NCBI GenBank assembly: GCA_017407125.1
Contig: JAFQXE010000007.1
Coordinates: 1 to 64,000 of the forward strand
Direction of reading: 5' to 3'
Source: Thermoguttaceae bacterium
GTDB taxonomy: Bacteria > Planctomycetota > Planctomycetia > Pirellulales > Thermoguttaceae
DNA: 64,000 nt
The translations under genes were made by a program, and so were the position numbers. How positions within the stretch are numbered: the stretch's first letter is position 1; every line of letters begins with the position of its first letter. Under the pieces are notes generated by a model. It was not told the origin of the DNA, searched no databases, and saw only the letters and a list, made by a program, of their open reading frames with translations. Below, one piece after another: positions 16,887 through 25,975 of the stretch.

Positions 16887-18641
16887 CTATTCTAAAATGC
16901 TGTGAATAACGGAATCTGTGTTGCTGCTGGTATCTTCAATGATGGGATAAGCAACATTGGGATCCTGAGTATAAGGAACCGTTTCTTCAACATAAGGAAG
17001 CGCCTCCTCAACATAAGGTGCGGCGTTCTGTACATAAGGGGTGGTTGTTGTAGTAGCAGCGTTTTGCTGCGGCGGATTCAAACGAACCAGCAAGGCGTTT
17101 TGAGTTGTTCTGCCGCCGTTTTTGTGAATCATAACCGGCGTTTGCTGCTGAGTCAGGTTGTACATACCGGTTTCAAAAACGGTGTTTTCTGCGCCGATAA
17201 CGTAGAACGCAACGCGCTGGGTTTGCGGATCGACTCGACCTTGAATCGGGAACGTCTGGTTGGTGTCACGATTGTAGAACGAACCGCTGATCAAACCGTC
17301 GTTGGTTGCAGCCAGCTGAATAGCCGCTTTGGTTGACGCTTGAGGATTAACTGAAGAGGTTGACAACGCGAAAGTACCCAACGGCAGCCACTGGAGATTG
17401 CTCTGATTAGCTGTCGCAGCCGGCATGCCATACGATGCCAGTTCAGCCGCAGACTGAGCGTATTCGTATTGAGTTGTTACTCTTTGATTGTTAATGTATA
17501 CGTATGAATCGGGGCCGATAACTACGTTCTGACCATAATCATAGTAGAACGGGCTTGTCCAATTGTACGTTGGGTAGAAACTGCGGATGCTGTTCCACGT
17601 CGGGCATCCCCACCAGTAGTAAACCGGATAGGCGCTGCGATAGTAGTAATAGTTCCACCACGGAGCGCGGTAGTACATGTTATCCCACCAGCCAAAGGTG
17701 AACGCGCCGGTTGAGATGGCGAAGTTAGTCCAACCCAAAGCAACGGAAACTCCCCAATTGTTCCAGTACGGACGAGGAGCGCGAGGAGGCGGCGGAACAT
17801 GAGGTCCGTACATGGCGCGATGAACGTTGGCATAAATTGGATCGAAATGACTGTGCGGTCTGGTTTGCCAGCCAGGACGTCCTCCAGACGGAATGTGGGA
17901 AGGTCCCGGTCCAGGTTTCGGACCCGGCGTTACATGATGACTTGGTCCAGGACCAGGTTTCGGACCCGGCGTTACATGATGACTTGGTCCAGGACCAGGT
18001 TTCGGACCCGGGGTTACATGAACGCTTGGTCTGGGTCCCGGAGTTACGTGAACGCTTGGTTTCGGACCCGGGGTTACATGAACGCTTGGTCTAGGTCCCG
18101 GGGTTACGTGAACGTTTGGTCCAGATCCTGGTCCGCGGCTGGGGGTTACATGAACGCTTGGTCTGGGACCCGGGGTTACATGAACGTTTGGCGCAGCTGA
18201 TGGTCCGCGGCTGGGGGCCGGTCGAACGCTGGGTTGAGCTACAGGTCCGCGAGTGGGAGCAACCACAGGTCCGCGGCTTGGGGTTGGTCGTGCGCTGGGT
18301 CCGGCTGATGGTCCGCGGCTAGGCGCAGGCGTGCGAACAGCAGGTTTGCTTGGAGCAGAAACCCGAGATGGCGGAGCTGGCATTTTCGGAGCCGACATTT
18401 TCGGAGCCGGCATTTTCGGAGCCGGCATTTTCGGAGCCGGCATTTTCGGAGCCGGCATTTTCGGAGCCGGCATTTTCGGAGCGCTTTTCGGGGCCGGCAT
18501 TTTCGGAGCGCTTTTCGGGGCGTCCATTTTGGGAGGATGGTTTCCTCCGCGAGGCCCCGGCTGGGCAAAGGACAGCGTTGACGTCAGCAGAAACGCCGCC
18601 AACGTGAGAGCCGTCATTTTAATGGTTAATGAAGTTTTCAT
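16887..18641 (-). CDS. Secreted proline-rich repeat surface protein
   Basis: 584 residues with a signal peptide (about 1-26, ending LSFAQ). There are then about eight PAPKM-type pentapeptides encoded by a 15-base DNA repeat (18377-18520), a Pro/Ser/Arg-rich part, and a long VHVTPGP(R/K)P repeat region (about 17890-18200). A Trp/Tyr-rich section (NYYYYRSAYPVYYWW) follows, with a folded region and an acidic Gln/Thr-rich tail ending in repeated YVEE. Planctomycetes often encode such proteins as cell-envelope components. The enzyme class, if any, is unknown. The repeats are coding, in frame, and prone to length change. Confidence 0.75.
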   Translation of the reverse strand: MKTSLTIKMTALTLAAFLLTSTLSFAQPGPRGGNHPPKMDAPKSAPKMPAPKSAPKMPAPKMPAPKMPAPKMPAPKMPAPKMSAPKMPAPPSRVSAPSKPAVRTPAPSRGPSAGPSARPTPSRGPVVAPTRGPVAQPSVRPAPSRGPSAAPNVHVTPGPRPSVHVTPSRGPGSGPNVHVTPGPRPSVHVTPGPKPSVHVTPGPRPSVHVTPGPKPGPGPSHHVTPGPKPGPGPSHHVTPGPKPGPGPSHIPSGGRPGWQTRPHSHFDPIYANVHRAMYGPHVPPPPRAPRPYWNNWGVSVALGWTNFAISTGAFTFGWWDNMYYRAPWWNYYYYRSAYPVYYWWGCPTWNSIRSFYPTYNWTSPFYYDYGQNVVIGPDSYVYINNQRVTTQYEYAQSAAELASYGMPAATANQSNLQWLPLGTFALSTSSVNPQASTKAAIQLAATNDGLISGSFYNRDTNQTFPIQGRVDPQTQRVAFYVIGAENTVFETGMYNLTQQQTPVMIHKNGGRTTQNALLVRLNPPQQNAATTTTTPYVQNAAPYVEEALPYVEETVPYTQDPNVAYPIIEDTSSNTDSVIHSILE

Positions 18642-18782
18642 GTGTTTCTCCTATAAATGATGTCAAAGGATAAATGCTTAACAGTTATGCCCATTATAAC
18701 AAATTTTATACGAAAGATAAAGGTCGTTTGCTCGAATTTTTTAAAAATGAGTAGATATTTTGGCATATATTTTTACCGTCCC

Positions 18783-18810
18783 TTGCGAAAAAAAACATCT
18801 TTGGTATAAT
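18783..18810 (+). promoter_or_regulatory. Sigma70-type promoter of def
   Basis: TTGCGA at 18783-18788 and TATAAT at 18805-18810 with a 16-base spacer. Transcription would start near 18817 and give a leader of about 40 bases. Confidence 0.7.
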
Positions 18811-18856
18811 ATATAGCATCTCAAAATCAATATTGAAAATCCAAGGAATTTTGACT

Positions 18857-19426
18857 ATGGACGTTGTACTTTATCCGCATCCGTCGCTGAAGATGACCGC
18901 TTCGCCGGTTCTTCGAATTGACAGTATTCTGCGTCAGCAGATTGAAAATATGTTCAAACTCATGTACGCGACCAATGGCGTTGGTTTGGCTGGTCCGCAG
19001 GTTGAACTGCCGTATCGTGTGTTTGTTATGAACTATACCGGCGATCCGGAAAAGAAAGACAAAGAGATGGTTTTCATCAACCCGATTATTCTCCGTCGGG
19101 GCGGAAAATTGGTAAGCGGCGAAGAAGGGTGTCTGAGCTTTCCTGATATTTTTGCCAAAGTTGTTCGTCCAGAACGGGTTACGGTTCGCGCTTTTAACAT
19201 CAAAGGCGAAATGTTCACTGCCACCTTTGAAGGGCTGGCGGCGCGATGCGTTCAGCATGAAAACGACCATCTGGACGGCTACTGTTTCGTCGATCGATTG
19301 GATGAAAACGAACGTCGCCGCATTCAGAAAAAGCTCGACAAACAGGTCGAACGCTACAACGCCGGCGAGACGATTAACAAAGGCGTTGAAACCCCGTCTT
19401 CAGATCAACCGAAACAGGCGGAGTAG
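18857..19426 (+). CDS. def: Peptide deformylase
   Basis: 189 residues. It removes the formyl group from nascent proteins. All three family motifs are present: GVGLAGPQV, EEGCLSFP (metal-binding Cys) and QHENDHLDG (two His ligands and the catalytic Glu). The start at 18857 has AAGGA 9 bases upstream and is preferred to the in-frame TTG at 18833. The promoter is at 18783-18810 and a strong hairpin follows at 19433-19486. Confidence 0.95.
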   Translation: MDVVLYPHPSLKMTASPVLRIDSILRQQIENMFKLMYATNGVGLAGPQVELPYRVFVMNYTGDPEKKDKEMVFINPIILRRGGKLVSGEEGCLSFPDIFAKVVRPERVTVRAFNIKGEMFTATFEGLAARCVQHENDHLDGYCFVDRLDENERRRIQKKLDKQVERYNAGETINKGVETPSSDQPKQAE

Positions 19427-19432
19427 TTTCTC

Positions 19433-19486
19433 AAACGTGGAACAGACGACGGTTATCTAACGCATAACAGACGTTATTCCACGTTT
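19433..19486 (+). terminator. Hairpin between def and dus
   Basis: AAACGTGGAA (19433-19442) pairs perfectly with TTCCACGTTT (19477-19486), and T-rich DNA follows. It ends 10 bases before the dus start codon, so it could both end def transcription and affect dus translation. Confidence 0.6.
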
Positions 19487-19496
19487 ATTCTTTATT

Positions 19497-20603
19497 ATGA
19501 TTTCATCATCGCCTCTGCCGCTGATTAAGGGACTCAAACCGCTGTCAATCGGGAACGTTTATATTGGATTCCCGGCAATTCAGGCTCCCTTAAGCGGGTA
19601 CAGCGACAGACCGCAGCGGCACGTTACGCAAAATCTTCATGAATCCGTTGCGGATTTCCCGGAATACTCTGCCCTGCCCTCTCAATGGAAGACGTCTATT
19701 ATTGGCGCGGCGGCGACCGTAGCGGAGGTCATGCTGGATCAGTTTGTTTTAACGGTCAAAAAGAGCGTCAAGGTCAATCAGCGTATGGGGTTAGAGCCGT
19801 CTGACCATCCCTGCGGGGCGCAAATCATGGGAGCCTTCCCGGAAGATTTTCCTCCGGCGGCGATGCGGCTTGTCAAAAGCGGGTTTGACTGGATTGATCT
19901 GAACTTTGCCTGTCCGGTTAAAAAAGTTCTGGGAAGAAAGCGCGGCGGGTTTCTTTTGTCTGAACCGGAAACGGCTCTGGAAATGACGGCGCGAACGCGA
20001 GACGCTCTGCCGGACGGCGTCCCGCTGACGATTAAACTTCGCAAGGGCTACGACGATTCCGCTCAAAGCGAAGACAATTTCTATAAACTGCTCAACGGCG
20101 CAATTGCAATCGGCGTCGACGCGGTTGCTATTCACGGTCGAACTGTGTTACAGCGCTATACCGGCGAGGCGGACTGGTCGTTTCTCAAACGAGTGAAATC
20201 AGAGTTCCCGTCGCTGGTAATTTTGGGCTGCGGGGATCTATTTTCTGCTCAGACGTGCTTGGACAGGATTCTCGAAACCGGCGTCGACGGCGTTTGCATT
20301 GCCCGCGGAGCGATTGGAAATCCTTGGATCTTCCCGGCGTTTAACGCCTTGGCGATGGGGTTGCCCGCCTTGCCGCCACCCAGTCTGGAAGAACAGGCGG
20401 CTGTTTTGGCAGAGCATTTTAACCGGTGCGTCGATTTATACGGCGAAAGAAGAACCTGCTCGATAATTCGCAAATTTGGAATCAAGCACGCTTTGACTCA
20501 TCCGAGAAAAGACGAGCTGGTCGCCCGATTTGTAACAGTCCGAAACCGAGAAGAATGGTTCTCGATTCTCAAAGAATTCTACGAAAAACAGGGAGCGGAA
20601 TGA
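19497..20603 (+). CDS. dus: tRNA-dihydrouridine synthase
   Basis: 368 residues. This FMN enzyme reduces uridines in the tRNA D-loop. The N-terminus IGFPAIQAPLSGYSDRP fits the flavin-binding barrel. The catalytic cysteine is in NFACPVKKVLGRKRGG, with KLRKGYDDS, AIHGRTVLQRYTG and GVDGVCIARGAIGNPWIF along the barrel. It looks closest to the DusB type, but the paralogue class is uncertain. It begins just after the hairpin that follows def, and its end lies in an inverted repeat shared with the converging asd gene. Confidence 0.92.
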   Translation: MISSSPLPLIKGLKPLSIGNVYIGFPAIQAPLSGYSDRPQRHVTQNLHESVADFPEYSALPSQWKTSIIGAAATVAEVMLDQFVLTVKKSVKVNQRMGLEPSDHPCGAQIMGAFPEDFPPAAMRLVKSGFDWIDLNFACPVKKVLGRKRGGFLLSEPETALEMTARTRDALPDGVPLTIKLRKGYDDSAQSEDNFYKLLNGAIAIGVDAVAIHGRTVLQRYTGEADWSFLKRVKSEFPSLVILGCGDLFSAQTCLDRILETGVDGVCIARGAIGNPWIFPAFNALAMGLPALPPPSLEEQAAVLAEHFNRCVDLYGERRTCSIIRKFGIKHALTHPRKDELVARFVTVRNREEWFSILKEFYEKQGAE

Positions 20604-20620
20604 GCTTCCGTTCCCTGTAA
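20590..20620. terminator. Inverted repeat over the dus stop codon
   Basis: ACAGGGAGCGGAA and TTCCGTTCCCTGT flank a 5-base loop with one mismatch in the stem. The dus stop codon is in the loop. It lies between convergent dus and asd and may serve both strands. Confidence 0.5.
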
Positions 20621-20666
20621 TCTGTTTTCATGTTATAGGCTTTTTCCGCAAAACGGGATTAAAGCG

Positions 20667-21689
20667 TTATTTGGAGAATTTCTTCGCCAGCAGTTCGCCA
20701 ATCTGGACGGCATTGGTCGCGGCGCCTTTGCGGAGGTTGTCGCTGACGCACCAGAAAGTAAGCGTGTTTGGAGCGCTGGGGTCTTTGCGAATGCGCCCGA
20801 TGAACGTTTCGTCTTTGCCGGTGCAGAGGTACGGCATCGGGTAAACCTTGTTGTCAAGGTCGTCCATGACGATAATGCCCGGGAACGCCGCGAACAGCTC
20901 GCGCGCCTTTTCGACGGTGATTTCCTGTTCCGTTTCGACGGAGATGCTTTCTGAATGGCAGTTTTCAACCGGAACGCGAACGCACGTCGGGCAGACGCCG
21001 AAGGAGTTGTCGCCCATGATCTTCCAGGTTTCCAGAATCATCTTGACTTCTTCAGACGTGTATCCGGGGAAGCGATCCGGGTGCTTGGGCGAGCCGATTT
21101 GCGGCATGCAGTTGAACGCAATTGGATGAGCAAAGGTTTCGTACTGGTATTCTTCCCCGCGAAGAGCGGCGGCGGAACCGTTTTTCAGGTCGCGGTTGCC
21201 GGCAACGCCAGCGCCGGAAGTCGCCTGGAACGTCGTAACGATAACGCGGCGAATCTTGCTGTAGTTGTACAGAGCCTTGAGCGCCATAACCATCTGGGTT
21301 GTCGAGCAGTTGGGGCTGGAAACGATTCCCTTGTGGTTGTCGACAGCGTCCGGGTTGACTTCCGGAATGACCAGCGGGACGTCGTCGTGCATGCGGTAGT
21401 ACGCGGATTCGTCAACGACGAGGCAGCCTTTTTCTCTTGCCCACGGCACGAAAACCGCAGCGACTTCGTCCGGCGTGGAACCGATAACCAAATCAACGCC
21501 CTCGAACGCTTCGGGAAGCATTTCTTCTACGACAACGTCTTCGCCTTTATATTTAAGAGTCGTGCCAGCTGAACGTTTAGAAGCAATGAACTTGACCTTT
21601 TTGGACGGGAAGTTCCGGGTTTCCATGATTTCACGAATCAAAGTACCGACGGCGCCGGTCGCGCCAACAACAGCTGTAACGTCAAACAT
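20667..21689 (-). CDS. asd: Aspartate-semialdehyde dehydrogenase
   Basis: 340 residues. The enzyme makes aspartate semialdehyde from aspartyl phosphate for lysine/diaminopimelate, threonine and methionine synthesis. The N-terminal VVGATGAVGTLIREIM is the NADP-binding loop, SSPNCSTTQMVMAL carries the active-site cysteine (about residue 128), and VPVENCHSESISVE carries the conserved downstream residues. The leader has GGAG upstream of the ATG. No pathway neighbours are present. Confidence 0.95.
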   Translation of the reverse strand: MFDVTAVVGATGAVGTLIREIMETRNFPSKKVKFIASKRSAGTTLKYKGEDVVVEEMLPEAFEGVDLVIGSTPDEVAAVFVPWAREKGCLVVDESAYYRMHDDVPLVIPEVNPDAVDNHKGIVSSPNCSTTQMVMALKALYNYSKIRRVIVTTFQATSGAGVAGNRDLKNGSAAALRGEEYQYETFAHPIAFNCMPQIGSPKHPDRFPGYTSEEVKMILETWKIMGDNSFGVCPTCVRVPVENCHSESISVETEQEITVEKARELFAAFPGIIVMDDLDNKVYPMPYLCTGKDETFIGRIRKDPSAPNTLTFWCVSDNLRKGAATNAVQIGELLAKKFSK

Positions 21690-22067
21690 CGTTTGTATCT
21701 CCTTATATTGTGGAGTAAAAAAACGTCAAAAGTCCTTTCGCCCGCCGCTACGCAACGGTCAAAGACGAAAAAACCATATTAATTGAGCGGTATTCTATAT
21801 TAATTTGAGAAAAATGCAAGGGAGAGCGGAGAAGGCGTATGTAGGATTAGATGGTTTTACCTTGTAGACAACAACAAATTTATAACAGCCGTGTTTGATA
21901 TAATTAAAGTTAAGGAAAGTTAAAAATGGACGTTTTTGAAAGAAAATAAATAGGAATGTTTTTTATAAATACTGTATTACTATATGGTTATGTTATCTGT
22001 AAATAACATATAAAAACAACAAGGCCTGTCAAAAAGAAAGTTAAGGAAAGTTAAAAACGTCTTTTGA
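21690..22067. other. AT-rich gap with a 21-bp direct repeat
   Basis: The sequence AAAGTTAAGGAAAGTTAAAA and one more A occurs at 21905-21925 and again at 22037-22057. The copies are 111 bases apart, and the second is 10 bases from the end of the AlbA_2 gene. The unit is itself an internal repeat of AAAGTTAA. The rest is AT-rich without a gene. The repeats could be insertion scars or a binding site. Confidence 0.6.
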
Positions 22068-23516
22068 TTATCCCCAAAATGGATAATATCTCATGTTTCT
22101 AGGCGCCGTTTTAGGATCAACAGGTTTAATAAAGTTGTTTTTTACTGCTGCTTTAATAATCTTTGAAATATTCGATGAATAAGCATCGTCGAGTTGAAAT
22201 CTTTCCCTTAATGAAGAATTTGATATCGACTCATGGTTTAACCATTTGATACAGGCGTGCATATAACAAGCATCAATCCGTTCATCCATCGTTAGGTTTA
22301 AATATGGAATATAAGAATGTAGGGTTACTTTTGTATTTTCATCATAAACAGTTATTGTCGGAGCTGGCAAATTCTTTTGTTCACATTCGATCGCTATTTT
22401 GTCCCATCCTGAACCAAGTTCTTCACAAATATGAAATTGTCTCATTAGCGAAGCTAATTGTTCATTTCTTGAACGTGGAGGATTGTCAATAAAACGCTTA
22501 GTGTCGATTAGCGGCGCTCCCGGATTGGTTATTTCAATTCTATTAGGAAAAACTTCTATAAGGGGTCCTGAACCTGAAATTGATAAATCTTGATGAATTA
22601 AAGCATTTGCTACCGTTTCGCGGATCATTATTTCTGGATACAGATTTACATTTGTTCTTAAAGCGCCTTGAACGATCTCGGAAGAAGTCGTAATTTTAAT
22701 AGTATCTATTAACCCTTCAAATCCCGAAGCATATCCTTTTTGTCCAATGTAATCTCTTGTTGAGCTATTTCTATCTTTTTGGGAATAAACAACAAGTCGA
22801 ATGGCTTTCCGCGAAAGACTTGGAAAATCAGAAAGTTTTTTAGCTAACAACAAAGCGCCCAAATTGGTTATAGAATACAAACCATCGTCTTGGCGAACAA
22901 TAATCTTATCTTCAATAAAATAATATAATATTGATCGAGTTTCAGAGGGAAAGGGAATATTCTTTAAATCAAAGTATTTTTGACAATCTAACAACGCTAT
23001 TACATTCTCTTGGGAAAGAGATTCTTTTGAAGGAAGCGATTCAAAATTATAGGAGCGGAGTTTATCCCATAATTTTAACTCGATCTGAGGCAGATCTTTT
23101 AAACTTCGTTTTTGTGATTCAATGCGAATATATTCATGATCCATAAAACGAATAGTATATAATTTCGCTTTTTCGATTCTCAATACAACAACCTTTTTGT
23201 TGTTTATGATAATATCGTCAAATTCAAAATTGAAGTTTTTGGAAAGACGTTGAGTTAACCATGGAATTAAATCGTCGTTACCGATTTTCTTTTTGTAAAA
23301 ATCAAAATGCGTACCAACGATTTCATGCGTTTGATCATGAATTCCCCAAAGTAAATAGGCGTAATTTTTATCGTGCAGAGTTGCTGAATTGCCAAGAGCG
23401 CAAATATATTCTCCGATTTCTTTGGGGTCTGATAAACTATCTTTTTTAAATTCAACCCAAGGAGTTTCTTTGGGAAGAAGTCGCAATTCGTTTATCAGGT
23501 TTTCCAGATTTTCCAC
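22068..23516 (-). CDS. AlbA_2/Schlafen-like ATP-binding regulator
   Basis: 482 residues in three parts. Residues about 10-140 form an AlbA_2 (Schlafen-type) domain, with ETPWVEFKKDS and LLWGIHDQTHEIVG. About 285-395 form a GHKL-type ATPase (HATPase_c_4), with MIRETVANALIHQDLSISG as N-box. The last 70 residues resemble a winged helix. Such proteins are usually called putative transcriptional regulators or RecG-like helicases, though they have no helicase core; some are linked to phage defence. The gene is clearly richer in A+T than its neighbours and stands alone next to a direct repeat, which suggests transfer. Its function is not established. Confidence 0.82.
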   Translation of the reverse strand: MENLENLINELRLLPKETPWVEFKKDSLSDPKEIGEYICALGNSATLHDKNYAYLLWGIHDQTHEIVGTHFDFYKKKIGNDDLIPWLTQRLSKNFNFEFDDIIINNKKVVVLRIEKAKLYTIRFMDHEYIRIESQKRSLKDLPQIELKLWDKLRSYNFESLPSKESLSQENVIALLDCQKYFDLKNIPFPSETRSILYYFIEDKIIVRQDDGLYSITNLGALLLAKKLSDFPSLSRKAIRLVVYSQKDRNSSTRDYIGQKGYASGFEGLIDTIKITTSSEIVQGALRTNVNLYPEIMIRETVANALIHQDLSISGSGPLIEVFPNRIEITNPGAPLIDTKRFIDNPPRSRNEQLASLMRQFHICEELGSGWDKIAIECEQKNLPAPTITVYDENTKVTLHSYIPYLNLTMDERIDACYMHACIKWLNHESISNSSLRERFQLDDAYSSNISKIIKAAVKNNFIKPVDPKTAPRNMRYYPFWG

Positions 23517-23594
23517 GATAAATCAAGAATGGTTTGGGAAGATAATTTTGAATGATATTGTTGTAAATTGAACGGTGTTAAGTTATAGAATAAA

Positions 23595-23636
23595 GAAGCG
23601 TTATTTATTTGGAAAGATGAGAATAAATAACGCTTC
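23595..23636 (-). terminator. Perfect 15-bp hairpin after the UPF0210 gene
   Basis: GAAGCGTTATTTATT (23595-23609) pairs perfectly with AATAAATAACGCTTC (23622-23636), and on the minus strand it is followed by TTTATTC. It lies 11 bases past the stop of the gene at 23648. Confidence 0.75.
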
Positions 23637-23647
23637 CCAAATTAATT

Positions 23648-25021
23648 TTAGTTCCCCAGGGATTGCAGCGGGGCGGGGATGCGTCCGGCGTGGTTGATAA
23701 AGGCGTTTGAGCCTTCGTTGTTGCGGACGTCCAAGACCGGGGCGCTGCCGAACAGACCGCCGAAGTCGATAATGTCGCCGGCTTTCGCGCCCGGAACAGG
23801 AATGAGTCGGGCGGCTGTCGTTTTGTTATTGATAACGCCAATCGCCATTTCGTCAGCAATAATCGCAGAGATGGTTTCAGGTGCGGTGTCGCCGGGAATG
23901 AGAACCATGTCCAAACCAACAGAGCAGACGGCGGTCATGGCTTCGAGCTTTTCCAAAACCAGATGTCCTTGTCCGACGGCATCTGCCAGAGTGGAGTCTT
24001 CGCTGACGGGAATGAAAGCGCCGGACAGACCGCCAACGGAGCTGGACGCGAAAAGACCGCCCTTTTTAACGGCGTCGTTAAGCATGGCGATAGCCGCGGT
24101 TGACCCCGGCGCGCCAATGCGGGCGATTCCCAGAGCTTTGAGAATTTCGCCGATACTGTCGCCGATCATGGGCGTAGGCGCCAGCGACAAGTCGACAATG
24201 CCGAATTCAATTCCGAGAGCTTTGGCGACTTCGCGGCCGATAAGTTCTCCGCAGCGGGTAACGCGGAAACTGGTAATCTTGATTTCTTCCGCCAGTTCGT
24301 CGAGCGTTGCGTTCGGCTCCATCTCCAGGCGTCGTTTAAGGGCAGACGACACAACGCCGGGACCGGAAACGCCGATGTTAATCGCCGCTTCGCCTTCGCC
24401 GTTGCCGGCAACAGCGCCAGCCATGAACGGGGAATCTTCCGGAACGTTGGAGAAAATAACCAACTTCGCTGCGCCGAATCCGCGAGAGCTTTCTGTCGCC
24501 TGAGCAATCTTTTTGACAACAACGCCCATCTGCTTGACAGCGTTCATGTTGATGCCCGCCTTGCGAGAAGCAACGTTGACGGACGCGCAAACCTGTTTTG
24601 TTTCAGACAAAACTTCCGGCAGAGTATCGATAATAATCTGATCGGAAACGGTAATCCCCTTTTGGACGTACGCGGAATAGCCGCCGACGAAGTCGATGCC
24701 GCATTCCTGAGCCGACTTGTCCAGCGCTCGAGCGATTTGCAACCCGGCAGAACGGCCGTGCCCGGCAAGAATCTGCGACACTGCCGACAGCGCAACGCGT
24801 TTGTTGATAACGGGAATGCCGTACTTCGCGCCGATTTTGTCGCACGTTTCGACAAGACGACCGGCGTATTTGCGAATCTTGTTGCGAAGTTTGTCACAAA
24901 CAAGGTCTACGTTTGACGCCGCGCAATCGTTGACGTTCAAAGCCAGCGTTACAGCGCGGACGTCAAGATGTTCCGCATGAAGCATTTCAATTGTCGAAAG
25001 GATTTCATCAGTTCGAAGCAT
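23648..25021 (-). CDS. UPF0210 (DUF711/PFL-like) protein
   Basis: 457 residues matching the UPF0210/DUF711 family along its whole length, beginning MLRTDEILSTIEMLHAEHLD. It has the glycine-rich stretches NIGVSGPGVVSSALKRRLEM and GLDMVLIPGDTAP. The family is related in fold to pyruvate formate-lyase-type glycyl-radical proteins, but its biochemical role is unknown. In many bacteria it is paired with an ACT-domain protein; none is seen here. It lies 84 bases downstream of rpiB on the same strand. Confidence 0.9.
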   Translation of the reverse strand: MLRTDEILSTIEMLHAEHLDVRAVTLALNVNDCAASNVDLVCDKLRNKIRKYAGRLVETCDKIGAKYGIPVINKRVALSAVSQILAGHGRSAGLQIARALDKSAQECGIDFVGGYSAYVQKGITVSDQIIIDTLPEVLSETKQVCASVNVASRKAGINMNAVKQMGVVVKKIAQATESSRGFGAAKLVIFSNVPEDSPFMAGAVAGNGEGEAAINIGVSGPGVVSSALKRRLEMEPNATLDELAEEIKITSFRVTRCGELIGREVAKALGIEFGIVDLSLAPTPMIGDSIGEILKALGIARIGAPGSTAAIAMLNDAVKKGGLFASSSVGGLSGAFIPVSEDSTLADAVGQGHLVLEKLEAMTAVCSVGLDMVLIPGDTAPETISAIIADEMAIGVINNKTTAARLIPVPGAKAGDIIDFGGLFGSAPVLDVRNNEGSNAFINHAGRIPAPLQSLGN

Positions 25022-25105
25022 GGTGAAGTTATTCTAAATTTGGTTAAGTTTTAAAGGGAATAGCTGATCAACAGTTCACGCATATAAGCAACGCGGCTGG
25101 AACGC

Positions 25106-25564
25106 TTAGTTTTTCGGTTTGAAATTACGTTCTTCTAAAGCGGCAATTTTATCGATTCGAACCTGATGACGACCGCCGTCAAAGGGGGTTTTCATCCAGA
25201 TTTCGATGATGCGTGGAAGCGCGTTTTGACTGATCGTATCTCCGGACAGGCACAAGATATTGAGGTCGTTGTGCCGTCGGCTGATTTCTGCAAACAGTTC
25301 GTCCTGGCAAACTGCTGCGCGAACGCCTCGGAATTTATTAGCCGCCAGCGACATGCCGATGCCGGTTCCGCAAATCAAAATACCGCGGTCGCTGACGCCT
25401 GCGCTGACCTTCTCTGCCACCTGAGCTGCGATGTCTGGATAATCTACGCTGCCGGTACTGTCCGTTCCGCAATCGTCAACGGAATGTCCGAGCGTTTCAA
25501 GAATTTGCGCGACCTGATGCCGCGCGTCAATTCCGCGGTGGTCGCTGCCAATGGATACTTTCAT
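25106..25564 (-). CDS. rpiB: Ribose-5-phosphate isomerase B
   Basis: 152 residues. It interconverts ribose-5-phosphate and ribulose-5-phosphate in the pentose phosphate pathway. GSDHRGIDARHQV is at the N-terminus, the catalytic cysteine and anion-binding loop are in ILICGTGIGMSLAANK, and RRHNDLNILCLSG follows. Length is typical. Some members isomerise other sugar phosphates such as allose-6-phosphate, which sequence alone cannot exclude. Confidence 0.93.
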   Translation of the reverse strand: MKVSIGSDHRGIDARHQVAQILETLGHSVDDCGTDSTGSVDYPDIAAQVAEKVSAGVSDRGILICGTGIGMSLAANKFRGVRAAVCQDELFAEISRRHNDLNILCLSGDTISQNALPRIIEIWMKTPFDGGRHQVRIDKIAALEERNFKPKN

Positions 25565-25760
25565 AAAATAACCTGAATGTATAGGGTGTAAAATGAATCG
25601 GCGCTGTTTCAGCTCACACGATTCTATATTTTATTGCATAGATTATATCAAAAAAAACTTTTATTTCAACCCGGTAAGGGGGAGGTATAAGAAAGAAAAG
25701 CTGGAATAATCCTTTTGACGATGTAAGTCAGGAGTTACGAAAGAATTAGGGAGAATGAAG

Positions 25761-25837
25761 GCAAGAGGCAGTAGGCAGTAGGCAATAGGGAGGATTTTCT
25801 TACTATTCCCTACTCCCTATTCCCTACTCCCTCGCCA
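25761..25837. repeat. Inverted heptamer arms
   Basis: The left arm is GGCAAGA, GGCAGTA, GGCAGTA, GGCAATA, GGGAGGA (25761-25795). The right arm is ATTCCCT, ACTCCCT, ATTCCCT, ACTCCCT (25806-25833). The two arms are broadly complementary around a 10-base spacer. The locus is in the 411-base gap between the divergent rpiB and ROK genes, with no gene on either side to terminate. Confidence 0.85.
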
Positions 25838-25975
25838 CATTGCTCTGGACAACTCTCTCAATTTTTGGTAAATTGATTATAATATAGGAGAAGAATTCAA
25901 CGGCGAAACGGTCAAGCCTTTCGTCTTTTCTTAAACAATTCAATCTGGCGAGTCAAACCGCTCGCTTCCCTGACC

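Noticed and set aside
17890-18560. Regularly spaced short repeats that might suggest a CRISPR array
   Set aside because: The repeats are in frame within one long gene and encode PAPKM and VHVTPGP units; there are no unique spacers and no cas genes.
25130-25170. Sequence like a tRNA T-arm (CGATTCGAACC)
   Set aside because: It lies within the rpiB coding sequence and no cloverleaf can be drawn around it.
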